Shown: positions 50,395 to 61,430, counted from the first letter of the stretch. The stretch: 64,000 bases of DNA from Karalla daura (GCA_029224185.1 CM055198.1:1550001-1614000), one strand, 5' to 3'. A program made the numbers and translations. Notes: generated by a model not told the origin, from the sequence alone.

Positions 50395-50883
50395 TCACTC
50401 AGACACACAGTGGAGTGATAAAGTCTTCAGTTTGGTGGGTGGAGAGATGCCTTATCTGTTTCCAGTGGCCAAACATGCGACTGGCTGTCAGTGACCCGAG
50501 GCCAGGTAAACAGACCTGCTGATAGCAGCTTGAAGCCACTGGCGGAGCACAGATTTAATGAGAGCAGTCATGGTGGAAACTGAGCAGCACTGGGCATTGA
50601 GGTTGTAGGTGCTGCACTCCATTACCGTTAAACCTTGCTGCCTTGCACTGTTAGCTGTCAATGGAGTGATTTAGATTTTGAAGGCTGAGATTATCCAGTG
50701 TATTCATTTGCTCTTGTATATGTTGGGAGGACGGTGACAGAATGTGGACAACTTAAATTGCAGTTACTTTGTAAAACATCTGTGCATTATAGTGAAGATT
50801 TTCTCATTGGCTGTTGACGAACTTTTAACAGAGACAGACTTCACCCTGTGCATTTTCATCAAAAAGCTATTTTCATCTTTGAA

Positions 50884-51180
50884 TAGGTAGTTACAGATGT
50901 ACAACTTTATCATGTCAACATACCATTACACATTTACAGGTGAAGGATGTGGAAGAGGGATTTGTGCACGTACCTCACCTTCATTCTTTTCTTTTTTTTA
51001 TGTCTCATGAGATAAAATAGGCTGACATGTCAAAATACAACAGATTTTATATCAGTTATAAATGTAGTAATGGTGTTGCCCAAGTCAAATGTTTAGCTTG
51101 AGTTGATATATTTTCCTATCAGAATGAGAACTAATATCTCAATAAACAAGGTTATTTGGTCAAATTGAGCATTAGTTATC
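50884..51180 (+). repeat. Duplicated segment, copy 1
   Basis: The sequence shares, in order, AGATGTACAACTTT, CATGTC, TCTTTTTTTTATGTCTCATGAGATAA, AATAGGCT, CAGATTTTA, GGTGTTGCCCAAGTCAAATG and TTTGAGTT-type words with 52980-53230. Divergence is high. It could be a dispersed family or a local duplication. Confidence 0.65.
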
Positions 51181-52377
51181 ATTTTATGGTCTGACCATAT
51201 AGTGCATCTCCTGTCCAAGTCAAGCACACTGATAAAGCATGTTGGTTTTCCCTCTGTCACTCACATCATTATATTCCCTTTAAAATCCAGACACTCGAGG
51301 TCAACACAAATGTGTATTTGTCCTCCCTCTTCACTCTTATTGTTTTCCACCTTTGTCACATTCTTGTCATTCTTCCAGAGTTCCTCTCAGGAGGCTCCCT
51401 CTCCTCTCCCAATTAAAAAAAAAAAAGTCATTAAACATGTCTCCTTGGCATCTGTCCGACTGCCACGGATGTCATCAAGTACTCTGTTTACCAGGACAGG
51501 AGGGAACACTCTGCAGCTGGTCTGGAATGTGCCGATTCCACATGGCGGAAACATGTGACTGAACCCAGTTGCAGCCCACAATTTTAAGATACTCTGATGG
51601 TGTCGTGAATCTGCATGGTTGTCACACCTCTCTGGCTATCCCCAGTGGACAGTAAAATCCAGGCTCCCAATAACAGTTGGAAGTTATGACACGTTGATTA
51701 CCATCACGTAGGGCTGCTTTGTGCTCTCTCTTTCTCATCTCCAAGTCATCCTGAATCAACCCAAGCACGGGTCAGACCTCTCCCACTTATCTTTGTGAAG
51801 AAAGGTACCTGTCTGGTATGCAGAGGATGGCTCATTAACTGTCATTGCTGGGGACAATTACCTACTCTGACCTGGCAAAAGATTAGAGAGGCCCGCAGGT
51901 ACAGGGCTGCCTCACTGACTGGCTGACTCGCTGGCTGGCTAAGGAGTTAGACATTCCTCATCGCAACGTCTCCCTTGACCCTTTACTTTCATTTTTTCCC
52001 CACTCGGTCATCCCTCTCCAGAGTCTGTTTTTTAATTATATTTTGAGTAAAAGTGGCTGCATCAGTGCGGTATCACCTCATCAGTCTCACACCTTAAATC
52101 GCTTCTTTGTCATTTTGCGTTTTTTTCTCATCCACTCTCCTTTGCGTGCATTGTCTGTTGTAGCCTATCCGTCTGCAATCCTGCATGTCTGACGTGCTCC
52201 GGGAGATCCTATCCTCCCAAGTCTCTGCCCCCTGAGAGTCAGTCATCGTGGTGGAGAACTAACAAAGTACGCCGTCCACTCTAGATGTGGCTTCATTCAT
52301 TTCACCACCATCAAGCTTATTTATTCACCTTTTTCCCAGTTTCTTGAAATCTGTCAAGTACTTGACTGGTACTTGGC

Positions 52378-52865
52378 CCGCACAAGCTTTTACGCCCATA
52401 CTTTCGCGACCGTTCCTCTGAGCTCTGTAATGCTCTTGGCCACCACAAGGGCGCAGTACAAATCTGTACGCAGACCTGTACAGCCCCCGGAGTGCACGAA
52501 GAAGAACGAGATGTAAACAACTCTGGTCGTAGTATTTCGGTGACTAGTGTTGCCACCTGTCCTGGTTTTCCCCGATTGTCCCCGGATTTTCACGGACTGT
52601 CCCGGGGGGTGGAAAAAACAATTCTCCCGGGACACTGAATGTTCCGGTTTTTCGATGTGATGCGCAAAATTTGTATTTCTGAATATTTGTCTGTGTCCCA
52701 TGTGCGCAGATGTGGCACTAAATCCAGCACGCAGATGCCGCCTCTCGGTGGGCGCAATGAGTGTCTGTGTGTCAGTTCGACAGGGTGAATGCGCGACCGA
52801 CGCGACCAAAGCCGCGAGGTCTCAACTGTTGAGCTGCACAAAAGCTGCGGGAGCTTGCGCGGGCC
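52378..52865 (+). repeat. CpG-rich composite repeat, copy B (left + middle + right end)
   Basis: This is the most complete order seen: left part 52378-52545 (as copy A), middle part 52546-52775 (as copy C, with ACGGACTGTCCCGGGG and GCAGATGCCGCC), and a shortened right part 52776-52865 ending TGTTGAGCTGCACA. It gives the consensus order left-middle-right for the family. Confidence 0.7.
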
Positions 52866-52979
52866 TTAGGCTGGTCAACACAAGCGGATTCCAGTTGATT
52901 TTTACTCCAAATTTTACAGTTTAATTATAGTTACTTTATAGTGCATTGTTATCAAATAGCTGCAGTTGGCTCTCCGCAG

Positions 52980-53230
52980 GTAATTATAGATGAACAACCT
53001 TTCATGTCGGTGTAACGTCAGACTGTACTTTACATAACGTTTTTCTTTTTTTTCTGTCTCATGAGATAACGGAATAGGCTCAAAATGCAAGATACACCAG
53101 ATTTTAAACAAGTGGTAGACTTCTTAATGGAGTTGCCCTAGTCAAATGTTTAGTTTGAGTTTATATATTCCCCTCTCAAATTGCGAGCTCGTTTCGATGA
53201 CACATCTCTGAATTAGTACCGTGTAATGTG
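52980..53230 (+). repeat. Duplicated segment, copy 2
   Basis: Same words and order as 50884-51180 (AGATGAACAACCTTTCATGTC, TGTCTCATGAGATAA, GGAATAGGCT, GTTGCCCTAGTCAAATG). It lies just downstream of composite repeat copy B, about 2.1 kb from copy 1 and in the same orientation. Confidence 0.65.
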
Positions 53231-53354
53231 ATGTGTGAGAATAACTGAATATGCATTGTGCTCGATAACAGTCCTGTTCATCTTATAGTCCTGTCCCCTT
53301 TTCCTTTTACAAAGTACAACTGAGACACATGCTGTCTTCATAGATTTTCTGACG

Positions 53355-54365
53355 ACTCAGTGGCAGTTGGTTGTGTCAGAGGAAGACTTGAGGATGAACA
53401 TAGGGGCGGTGGTCTTATACTTTGTGGACCGGTGTAATATCAACCACCCTGAGCTGACCCCCAACCTCTCCAGTGCTGACGAGAAGTTGTCTTCAGCTAC
53501 AGGTACCTTGGTGTCATGACGTGCAGTCAGGGAAGGCAAGTGAGGCCCAGCCTCGCCTGCCATAATGGAAAGAAAAAAATGCAAAACGAAAAAATGATCA
53601 AATGGTTATATTTCACCATTTAATGGTTAAATATAAGAATTTATGTTCTATTAATTTTCGATATAACTGTCCAGTGATGTACTATACATTTATTTTTAAT
53701 TTAACATGAACCATTTTGGATGAATTTTCAATCAAAATCACAGAATTTATGATTCCAGTATTGAAAGAGACGTGTGGTGAGGCAGCAGCCGGCTGAGCCT
53801 CACCAGGGGTTGCGCAATGACCTGGCTGAACGTGCCGGTACCCCACGCAGTGAGGCTGCACTGCTGTCCCTCTGTATGTTGCTATTAAAACGTTCAAACA
53901 CTTTTGCAATATGAACTAAATGTCCATAGTTGAGCTGATTGTTTTTTTTTTTCAACAACTGTGTGTGTGTGTGTGTGCGTTTCTCGTGCCGGGCAGCAAG
54001 CTAAAACTGCTATAAAAAGGCACTGGGTAATATTGAATAAGCTACTTCATAGGGTTCATATGTTGAAAAACCCGATAGTGATGACATCATTGCCTCACCA
54101 GCCATGAACCTTCCTGCGTGTCACTGCTTGGTGTGCAGGTGGATTATAAACTGGCGGTCTAACCACATGGAGGTAGTGCACAAGAAGAGTCAGAGTAGGC
54201 CTTATTTCTTGAAAAGGTTAAGATCCTTCAGTGTTAGCACTCTTTTGTTCACATTTCATTAGTCATTAGGTGTTGTGAACTGGGACAAGGGGGGGGGGTG
54301 AGGTTGTTCTGTCCCAGACAACAACTCGCCTGCTACACAACCCTGATGCACAGTCCAAAAACATC
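53355..54365 (+). mobile_element. L2/Rex-like LINE relic split by a hAT element
   Basis: The left piece (53355-53514) ends with the codons for SYRYLGV. The right piece (54135-54365) continues VDYKLA, then with frame changes AQEESE and LFLEKV. These follow the FLGV - DHRLKW - KKGQSRLFFLRRLRSF pattern of L2/Rex-type RT C-termini. Both pieces have stops. The interruption is described separately. Confidence 0.75.
53515..54126. mobile_element. hAT-type non-autonomous element with CTTGGTGT duplication
   Basis: This 612-bp block sits inside a LINE relic and is flanked by the exact 8-bp repeat CTTGGTGT (53507-53514 and 54127-54134). Its ends pair with one gap: CATGACGTGCAG on the left, and CAGTGACACGCAG as the reverse complement on the right. 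Inside, GTGAGGC words recur in both directions. No transposase is encoded. The minus-strand frame at 53682-53909 is not convincing as a gene. Confidence 0.88.
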
Positions 54366-55108
54366 TATATTTAGACCAACTCGAGACGGCTCAAGTTCAG
54401 TTGCGCCTAGGTGTTTTAGAGTAAATGGTGTGTATGCCCTAGCCTGGTGACTTGGTGCCATGTCCGGTCATGAATGGTTTTTAAAAGTTAAAACAGAACA
54501 GATGTTTCAGAGACACAGCTTTGAGACTTTGTGTCAGGCTGTTTCACACAAACCATCGCACAACTTTATCTAAATTAACGTGCTTTTGGGAAATTCCTAA
54601 TCTACTCTTTTGATTGTAAACGCCTGCTAACTGGCCAGTGGCCTCTCATATCCACATACTACGCATTTCCTTGTTTCTACTTACAATTGCAATTCTGTAC
54701 ATAATAACATAACAGGTTACAAGAACAAAAAACGTAACGGCAACAAGCCCAGAGGCTCAGTCAAAGACATTAAGGTACATAGGATTTCAATCCAATCAGT
54801 GACCACTTAAGACCAAAATCACACATATTTGTCTGGAAACAACAAAAGATCTTAGTTTCAAAACCATCACGACATAGCATAATTGTCATAACAGAACTGT
54901 CATAACACAAAGTCAACATGATTGGTATTTCTTCATCCTCTTCCCGGTCACACACATTCACAATTTTTCTGGAGCAGAGCAGTGGCCTTTTTCTGTCGTG
55001 TTTGGATTGCAATGTTGAGGCACAAAACCACAGGCTAAAGTATTGTTTGGTGCGCCTCACGTCCTCTTAGTTGCACCTCACCTCTAAACCTGTCCTTTCT
55101 CTGTCCAG

Positions 55109-55439
55109 GTCCAGGACATGTGTTTCAGCCAGGACAGCCGCTGGGTAGCCATCAGCACCCTGCGCGGCACCACCCACGTATTTCCCCTCAATCCTTACGG
55201 AGGTGTGCCCTGCGCCCGCACACACATGTCCCCACGGGTGGTCAATCGCATGTCCCGCTTCCAAAAGAGTGCCGGCCTGGAGGAGATCGAACAGGAGTTG
55301 AACCGAGCAGCAGCATTAGGAGGAGGCATAGGAAACCTGGGAGGAGGCAGCTGCATCCTTGGTGGGGGAGGAGGAATTGGGGGCCGCTGTAGCCCCATCC
55401 CTGGCTTGTCCAGCAGCCCCTCGGGATCTCCACTACATG
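55109..55439 (+). CDS. bcas3: bcas3 exon 10 of window (RGTTHVFPLNPYGG)
   Basis: This 331-nt exon, the longest seen, starts VQDMCFSQDSRWVAISTLRG, then TTHVFPLNPYGG. That is the last propeller blade, built like the PROPPIN pattern after the RRG motif. The conserved linker RTHMSPRVVNRMSRFQKSAG and LEEIEQEL follow. A glycine-rich run of about 28 residues (55301-55387) comes next, and then RCSPIPGLSSSPSGSPLHG. Human BCAS3, as I recall it, has only about four residues (TSKQ) before GGRCSP, so the glycine-rich run is an insert kept in frame. The acceptor is ctgtccag at 55108 and the donor is CATG|gtgagc at 55440, leaving phase 1. Confidence 0.96.
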
Positions 55440-55536
55440 GTGAGCAATTAAGTGAATGATGTTCTAATTACACATATATGCTGATTATAATGTTTAAGAT
55501 GGATTAATTAGAGTACACTTGGAGTACACTTCCGCT

Positions 55537-55596
55537 CTTTAAGTAGTACACTGGGCCCTGACTCTCAGCGAAAGTCGGGGCCCAGTGTACTTAAAG
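55537..55596. repeat. Hairpin-forming inverted repeat after exon 10
   Basis: The left arm CTTTAAGTAGTACACTGGGC and CCTGACT pairs with AGTCGGGGCCCAGTGTACTT and AAAG. There is a 9-nt loop, one 3-nt bulge and one mismatch. The stem is about 24 bp. It begins 97 bp after the exon 10 donor. It may be a very short MITE or a structured RNA element. Confidence 0.85.
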
Positions 55597-55759
55597 CTTC
55601 GTCAGTTCATGTTATGATTGGTAATAGAAAAGAAATGTTTACATTACTCCAAGAAAAAGGATGATGTCAAATTTAACATTCACTCCCTGTCAGCTACATT
55701 CAGTCCACAGTATAGATATTGCTTCAAACACATCAAACCTAGCAGTATGAAATGTCAGG

Positions 55760-57440
55760 TCTCTATCAAGCAAATCATACTTAATCAATGATTACATTGT
55801 ACAACCTTGACTTTATTTTCCTGACTGAAACTTGGCTTCGTCAAGGTAGCAGTGCAGCACTTCTTATCGAATCAGTAACTCCTAACTTCAGTGAACCTAG
55901 AGTGGAAAAGAAAGTAGGTGGAGTTGGCATTTTGTTTAATGAAACTTTCCAGTTTCAGATGTTGCTCTTTCTGTCTTATTATGAACTGTGTTCAGTTTAA
56001 AATGACCGTCCCTGCTCATTTTACCAAAAGAGAAGCAGAGGTGATAGGAAAGCAGTCTATCAACAATAGCACCGCTCTATTATTTACTCTGGCCATTACA
56101 TCATCACCAACTCTGCCTCAGCCTCCATCGATGACCTTATTAATAGTTTCAGCCCCAATGTTACGTCTGATATGGATGCCAATGCTCCGATTATGACTAG
56201 AGTTATCTCTGGAAAAAAAAAGGTCACCATGGAGGAATGCCACTATGGTGAAAGCTCAAAAAAGAAAGTGTAGGCAGCCTGAGCACGGACAGTATTTCAA
56301 ATATATTAGAGTTTAGAGTCTTTACATCTATAACCAAGAATTGAAAAAGGCAAGGCAGTGTTTTTTCTCAGAATTATCAAAAACAACATTAACAATGCCT
56401 ACTTATTTGTCTCACTAGGAAATTGTGAATCTGAGCGAACAAATATGATGTGTGGGGTCCCTCGAGGCTCCATTCTCGGGCAGCCTTTGTTCAAGGTTCA
56501 AGCATATCTATATGCTTAGAATGGCCCAGGTCATGGAATACTGTAACATATCTTACCACTCATATACTGATGACACGCAACTCTACATTACAGTGTCATG
56601 ACATGACTACAGTCCACTGCAGTCGCTGTGAATGTATCCAGTAGAGTTGTGACGTTCACGAACGAACCAAATCTATTCAACGGCTCAATAATATGAATGA
56701 TGGGAACTGAGTCGTGAATGAAAAAGAATTATTGTTGGTCCAAGTGTGCCAGTTTTTTGAACCTCTCTTTTAAATGTACAGATCACAAAGATCCGGCTCC
56801 CTCCAAAGAGTCGTAAATCCCATCTCTAGTATATCCAACAGGTCAAACAGTGGATGGGCCAGCATTTTCTCAAGCTCAATGCAGGAAAGACAAAAGACAT
56901 TATCACTAAAAGCAGTCAACTTGGTGTAGTTATGGACTCTATCAGTCTATCATCTCAAAAACATTGCACGAAATAAAGGATTTCTGTCTAAACAAGACTT
57001 GGAAAAACGTGTTCATGCATTTATTCTTAGTAGGCTAGATTGCTGTAATGGTGTCTTTACATGTATCAGTGAAGTCCAGACCAACTTCAAGAAAATGTAC
57101 CATATTACACCAGTCCTTAAATCCCTGTACTGGCTTCCTGTGTGGCAAAGGATCAAGTTTAAAATCCTGTTACTGGTCTATAAGTCACTGAATGGCCTAA
57201 ATGGCCTAAATACATGTCAGTGCTGCTGGTTGGGTGTGATGCATCCAGACCCCTAAGGTCATCAGGGAATGGTCTACTCAGTGTCCCCAGGGTCTGAACC
57301 ATGTAGGGTGAAGCTGCATTTAGCTTCTGTGGTCCTCAACTAGGGAACAAACTTCCTAAACACCTGAAGTGTGCACAAACGGTCAGCTCATTTAAATCAG
57401 GGCTGAAAACATTATTGTTTACTGCATTTTTCCTATAGTG
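55760..57440 (+). mobile_element. LINE relic with endonuclease, RT and 3' parts (family III)
   Basis: In order: DFIFLTETWLRQGSSAALL (endonuclease, about 55808-55865), GVPRGSILGQPLF (RT, about 56455-56495), SYADDTQLY-type codons in broken frames (about 56560-56590), WMGQHFLKLNAGKTKD (about 56850-56900), ITPVLKSLYWLPVWQRIKFK (about 57104-57163), ILLLVYKSLNGLN and LSVPRV. This is the order of a CR1/L2-type fish LINE. Many frameshifts and stops are present, most of the RT is deleted, and an insertion lies at 56641-56829. Confidence 0.85.
56641..56829. mobile_element. Short DNA element inside a LINE relic
   Basis: The left end TAGAGTTGTGACGTTCACGA resembles the reverse complement of the right end, TAGAGATGGGATTTACGACT. 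The block interrupts the LINE between the YADD-box region and the WMGQHF region. Flanking GTATCCAG and GTATATCC are similar but not identical, so the target duplication is unsure. Confidence 0.5.
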
Positions 57441-59802
57441 TCAATTACATTCACTTATACTTTACAATTTGTTGTTTTCAAAGTGCTGCTTTGTCTACTT
57501 GTTTTAAATATTATAATGCTACCATTTCTCTCTAAAGCAGTTGCCGAAGGCCTGAGGCTGCAGGGAGGTGTAGGGACACTCATAAGTCCCTGGCATACTG
57601 GAGTTTACCCCAGTGGATGAGGTCACCTCCCTATGCCTCAGGGCTGGGGGAAAACTCTGACTGTTGTCTGTGCATATGTACCAAACAAAATCTTGGAATA
57701 GTTGGCATTCTTGGAGATCCTGGCTGGAATGCTGCGGAGGGCCCCAGCTGTGGACCCAATGGTCCTACTGGGTGACTTAAACACACATGTCAGCCATGAT
57801 GCAGATGCCTGGACGGTTGTGATTAGGAAGATCAGGTCTCCCTGATCAGAACGTGGGCAGGGTGTTATTATTGGGCCTCTGTGCTAGCCACAGTTTGTCA
57901 GTAATGTACACCATGTTCGAAGACAAGGATGATCACAAGTATAGATGGTGCCAGAGCAACCTAGGCCGATCTGTGATTTTCTAACCATATCATCACACCT
58001 GTGGCTGTATGTATTGGACATTAGAGGCAAGAGTGATCACTATCTAGTGGTGAGCTTGGTTAGGTGGCGCAGGAGACTCTGAGGTAGACCTGGTAAGCCC
58101 AAACAAGTAGTGTGGGGAACTGGGAACATCTGGGCGAACCCTTTGTCCAAGAAGCCATTAACTCCCACCTCTGAAGGAGCTTTTCCCTCATCCCTGTGGA
58201 GGCCGGGAGTATTTACCTGAATGGTCAATCTTCAATGCTGCCATCGATGAAGCAGCAGCTGTTAGTCTCTCTCTTCAAGAAAGGAAACCAAAGGGTGTGA
58301 GCCAATTACAGGGGCATCATCCAACTCAACCTCCCAAGGAAAGTGTACTTAAGGTGCTAAACAAGAGGGTCTGTCCAATCGTTGAACCTCTCATTGAAAA
58401 GCAGGTTCTGGTTGTGGAACAACGGACCAGCCCTTTATTCTCACAGGGATCCTGGAGGGAGCCTGGGATTACAATCTCCCAGTCCATATGTGTTTTGTGG
58501 ATCTGGAGAAGGCACGAGTCCCTAGGCATGTTCAGTGCTGTGGAAGTATGCGGAGAGGGTGTCCCTCCTCAGGGCCATCCAATCCCTTTATGACCAAAAC
58601 GAGAGCTGCGTGCGAATGCTCAGCAGTAAGTCGGATTTGGTCACAGTTGGTGTTGCCCTCCGGCAGGGCTGTGCCTTGTCTCCAATCCTGTTTGTGATAT
58701 TCATGGATAGGATTTCAAGCAGTCATGGTGAGGCGAGGTTTCAGGTTGGTGACCAGAGGATCTCATCTCTGCTTTTCACAGATGTTTTTTTTCCTGATAG
58801 CACTATCGGCCTTAGATCTACAACCACCTCTGGTAATGAGTCCTTGCCCCAGGTGAAGTAGTTCCAACCTGTTCTCAAACTGAAGCACCATTCCGTGTCT
58901 AACTCTAGGTTATCAATTGACTCCTATGCAAAGCTTTTACTGACATCGTCAACATTTCTCAACACAAGCACATCAGCATCATGCATGCGCATACCATGCT
59001 TACTCCTTATACTACTTATTTGTCACTAGCAATATTGTGGCAAGGTTGACGAATTCTGCTTTGCTCTGGTGAGTGACATTTCGGCATTTTTTGTTTCCAT
59101 ATATTCTCCTTATATTCCTTCGGTGAAAGGATATGATATTTCATTTGTTAGTTCTTATGAATAAAATACATCCAAGTCAATGATAATGACCTCATAGCTG
59201 CGGCATACATGACAAGCCGGCTATGCAGTGTCCACTCCTACATGAACACTAATAAATGTACATGTTCTTGATTTATAACATACTGTGCGACATGAAATAA
59301 ACATATATGTCATGGTTATGCATGTTTCACACACTCATATGCTCCGCCATATTGTTTGTATTGCTTCCAAGTCAGAAGTGAGGAGTCTTCTATTAGGATC
59401 TGCTGCCTCCATGTTGAGCGAACCACAGAGCTACTTAGCTTCTCAATGGGTTTACGGAGGTGGGGCTCAGAGGATCTGTTCTAGATCCCTAGTGGTGTCT
59501 GACGATTGAGTGCCAGGCTGTTTATTCGGTCTATTCTTGCGACTGTGGCAAGCCCTCAAAGCCCCCCCACCCCCCCCAACATACTGAAATTTCAGATTTA
59601 TAGCACTTAAAGAATCTGTCTGCTCCAGGATGGCCTCCAGAATCTGATGGTCTAGTTGGCTATAGCTTTTACAGCCCGATTCTTGGACCAGGCCTTTAAA
59701 TGTTTCTCCATGACGATCTCACAACACATACATGGGGAGTGTTTGATCCATCAGATAGTACAAACAGGTAGCAACAACCAGCAAGCGCGTGACCATTAGT
59801 AT

Positions 59803-59960
59803 GACCAGACATCCCCGATTTGCCCATCCTGCCCCTGGTTAAAACTGTTCCCGGAATTGTCCCTAGTTTAAATGGGAGAGAGTTAAAGTTGCGTGCAGTG
59901 CAGATGGATAGAGAGAGAGAGAGAGAGAGAGAGCTCCGGTAGCGATTCAGATCAAGGCAG
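59803..59960 (+). repeat. Dispersed repeat, copy 2 (partner at 11648-11790)
   Basis: Shared words with the first copy are TGTCCCTAGTTTAAATGGGAG, GTTGC and GCAGTGCAGATGGATAG, then (GA)n. It lies inside the block that interrupts the LINE relic at 57540-60815. Confidence 0.5.
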
Positions 59961-60296
59961 TAGCTATTTTGTAGGAAAAACTTAAAATATTGTGCATTTC
60001 TTTTCGTATTTTTTGTACAACGCTGGGTGAGAACAGTCTGGATGACCATAACATGAAGCTATTTTATTGTTGAATCATCATTGATACTTCACTGATACGA
60101 ATGTTTGCGTAGAGAAATGTTGATGATGTTATTAAAAGGAATCCTTAAAATAGTGAGAAAACACTTCCGGGCAGAGGATCCTTGGTTCTCCAATCAGATT
60201 GTAGCGGTATCATGTTTCGTCGTGACTGGGCTATTGTTGGAGTGAATGGACGACTGGAGCATCTGCTCTGAGCGTCTCTTTCCGCCGTAAGTGGCT

Positions 60297-60415
60297 TTAC
60301 ATATAAGTCAATCGATAACCCCTAGACATCTCATACTGACACACAAGGTACCCCTCTGTACCTTGTGCGTCAGAATAAGACGTGCAGGGGCCTGACAACT
60401 CGTATGTACTTTACG
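60297..60415. mobile_element. Palindromic MITE within the LINE relic
   Basis: The arms pair over at least 32 bp with about six mismatches: CTGACACACAAGGTAC (60336-60351) pairs with GTACCTTGTGCGTCAG (60358-60373), extending outward to CCCCT (60319) and AGGGG (60390), and more weakly beyond. The loop is 6 nt. It lies at the 3' edge of the block interrupting the LINE relic. Confidence 0.7.
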
Positions 60416-61284
60416 CGTTGGGATGAGAACGGGTTGGTAATTCAAGTATCTTGGGGTCTTGTTCATGAGTGAGGGAACAATAAATAAAGTGATTGACTAG
60501 AGAATCAAGAACCATTTTGTCTTAACAATAACAGAACAGGAGTCATAAGGCAAAGCTCTCTATGTACTGGTCAGTCCTTGTTCCTACCCTCAGCTATGGT
60601 CATGAGCGATGAGTCATCACTGAATGAATGAGATCGTGTATACAAGCAGTTGAGATGAGTTCTTGCTTACAGATAGGGTGAGAAGCGCAGTCATCTGGAT
60701 GGGACTAGGTGTGGAGTCACTACTCTTAAGTGCGGAAAGAAACCAGTTGAGGTGGTTCAGACAGCTAGTTAGGATGCCAGAGGCTGATGGATTTAGTGTT
60801 CCGTGACCTTTCATTTGGGTTAATCTTTCTCAATGATATTTTAGTGGCCACCGTGTCAACCAAAGAGCACCCTTCCCATCTCATACTAGTTTTTCTTCAC
60901 CTTGACGAAGGTCGCCACATTGCTTGACTGTCAATGCAGCGATGTGCCAGTTTGAACTACCAGGGGTTAACTGCTTGGGCCACCAGCTTTTGTTACAGCA
61001 TGTGGTTCTTTTGCTTTCTAAGGTGCAGGCATTGGCAGACTTTTCTGGTCCATTCTCTATCCATGGACACAGAGTCTCTGGGCATGGTAAATTTCACATA
61101 CATGAAAATGGAACCTTTGTTGAGTTCTGTCCCCCATGTTTGCACATCTGACACTGCTCCGCTTTGTGCCTGCTGCGTTTGTGATGACTCTTGCTCTTTT
61201 GCAACTTCAGAGGTGGGAGTAGAAGAAGGGTCCTCATTATTTCCAAAATGATTGAAAAACAAATGAGAAATGAAGGGGGGCAGT

Positions 61285-61430
61285 TATCGTATTTTTCAGG
61301 CTATAAGGGGCACCGGATTATAAGGCACAGTATCAATTAGCATGTGAATTGCTGTCACATTGTCCACACATAGGGCGCAACGGATTACAAGGCGCATCTG
61401 ATTCTGACATGTTGCACAGCAGACCTATCT
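61285..61430 (+). mobile_element. Partial copy of the 3623-4013 MITE
   Basis: The sequence follows the left half of the element at 3623-4013 closely: CGTATTTTTCAGGCTATAAG, then CACCGGATTATAAGGC, GTGAATTGCTGTCA, GCGCATCTGATTCTGA and GTTGCACAGCAGACCTATC. It stops before the right terminal repeat, so it is truncated. Confidence 0.8.

Larger units (their letters stand above)
45287..55108 (+). other. bcas3 intron between exons 9 and 10
   Basis: This 9.8-kb intron is dense in repeats: a SINE (45525-45600), (CACT)n, an LTR-like stretch (46262-46828), the reversed composite repeat (46829-47345), a fish dispersed repeat (47650-48285), a LINE relic (48900-49870), a long (CA)n tract, a second composite repeat (52378-52865), a duplicated 250-300 bp segment (50884-51180 and 52980-53230), and a LINE relic split by a hAT element (53355-54365). 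The stretches 51200-52300 and 54370-55100 show nothing recognisable. Confidence 0.85.
57540..60815 (+). mobile_element. LINE relic, endonuclease to C-terminus, interrupted (family II)
   Basis: The endonuclease part gives VAEGLRLQGGV (57540), AVDPMVLLGDLNTHV (about 57745-57790) and KSDHYLVVS (about 58028-58055). After an internal deletion near 58265, the RT part gives VLNKRVCPIVEPLIEKQ (about 58350-58400), VGVALRQGCALSPILFVIFM (about 58650-58705) and RISSLLFTD, where the usual ADD of the box has become TD. NESLPQV (about 58840) breaks off, and the frame resumes after 60438 with KYLGVLFMSEG and LLSAERNQLRWFRQLVRMPE. The block 58870-60438 is therefore inserted sequence. Same family as 48900-49870. 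Confidence 0.85.
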
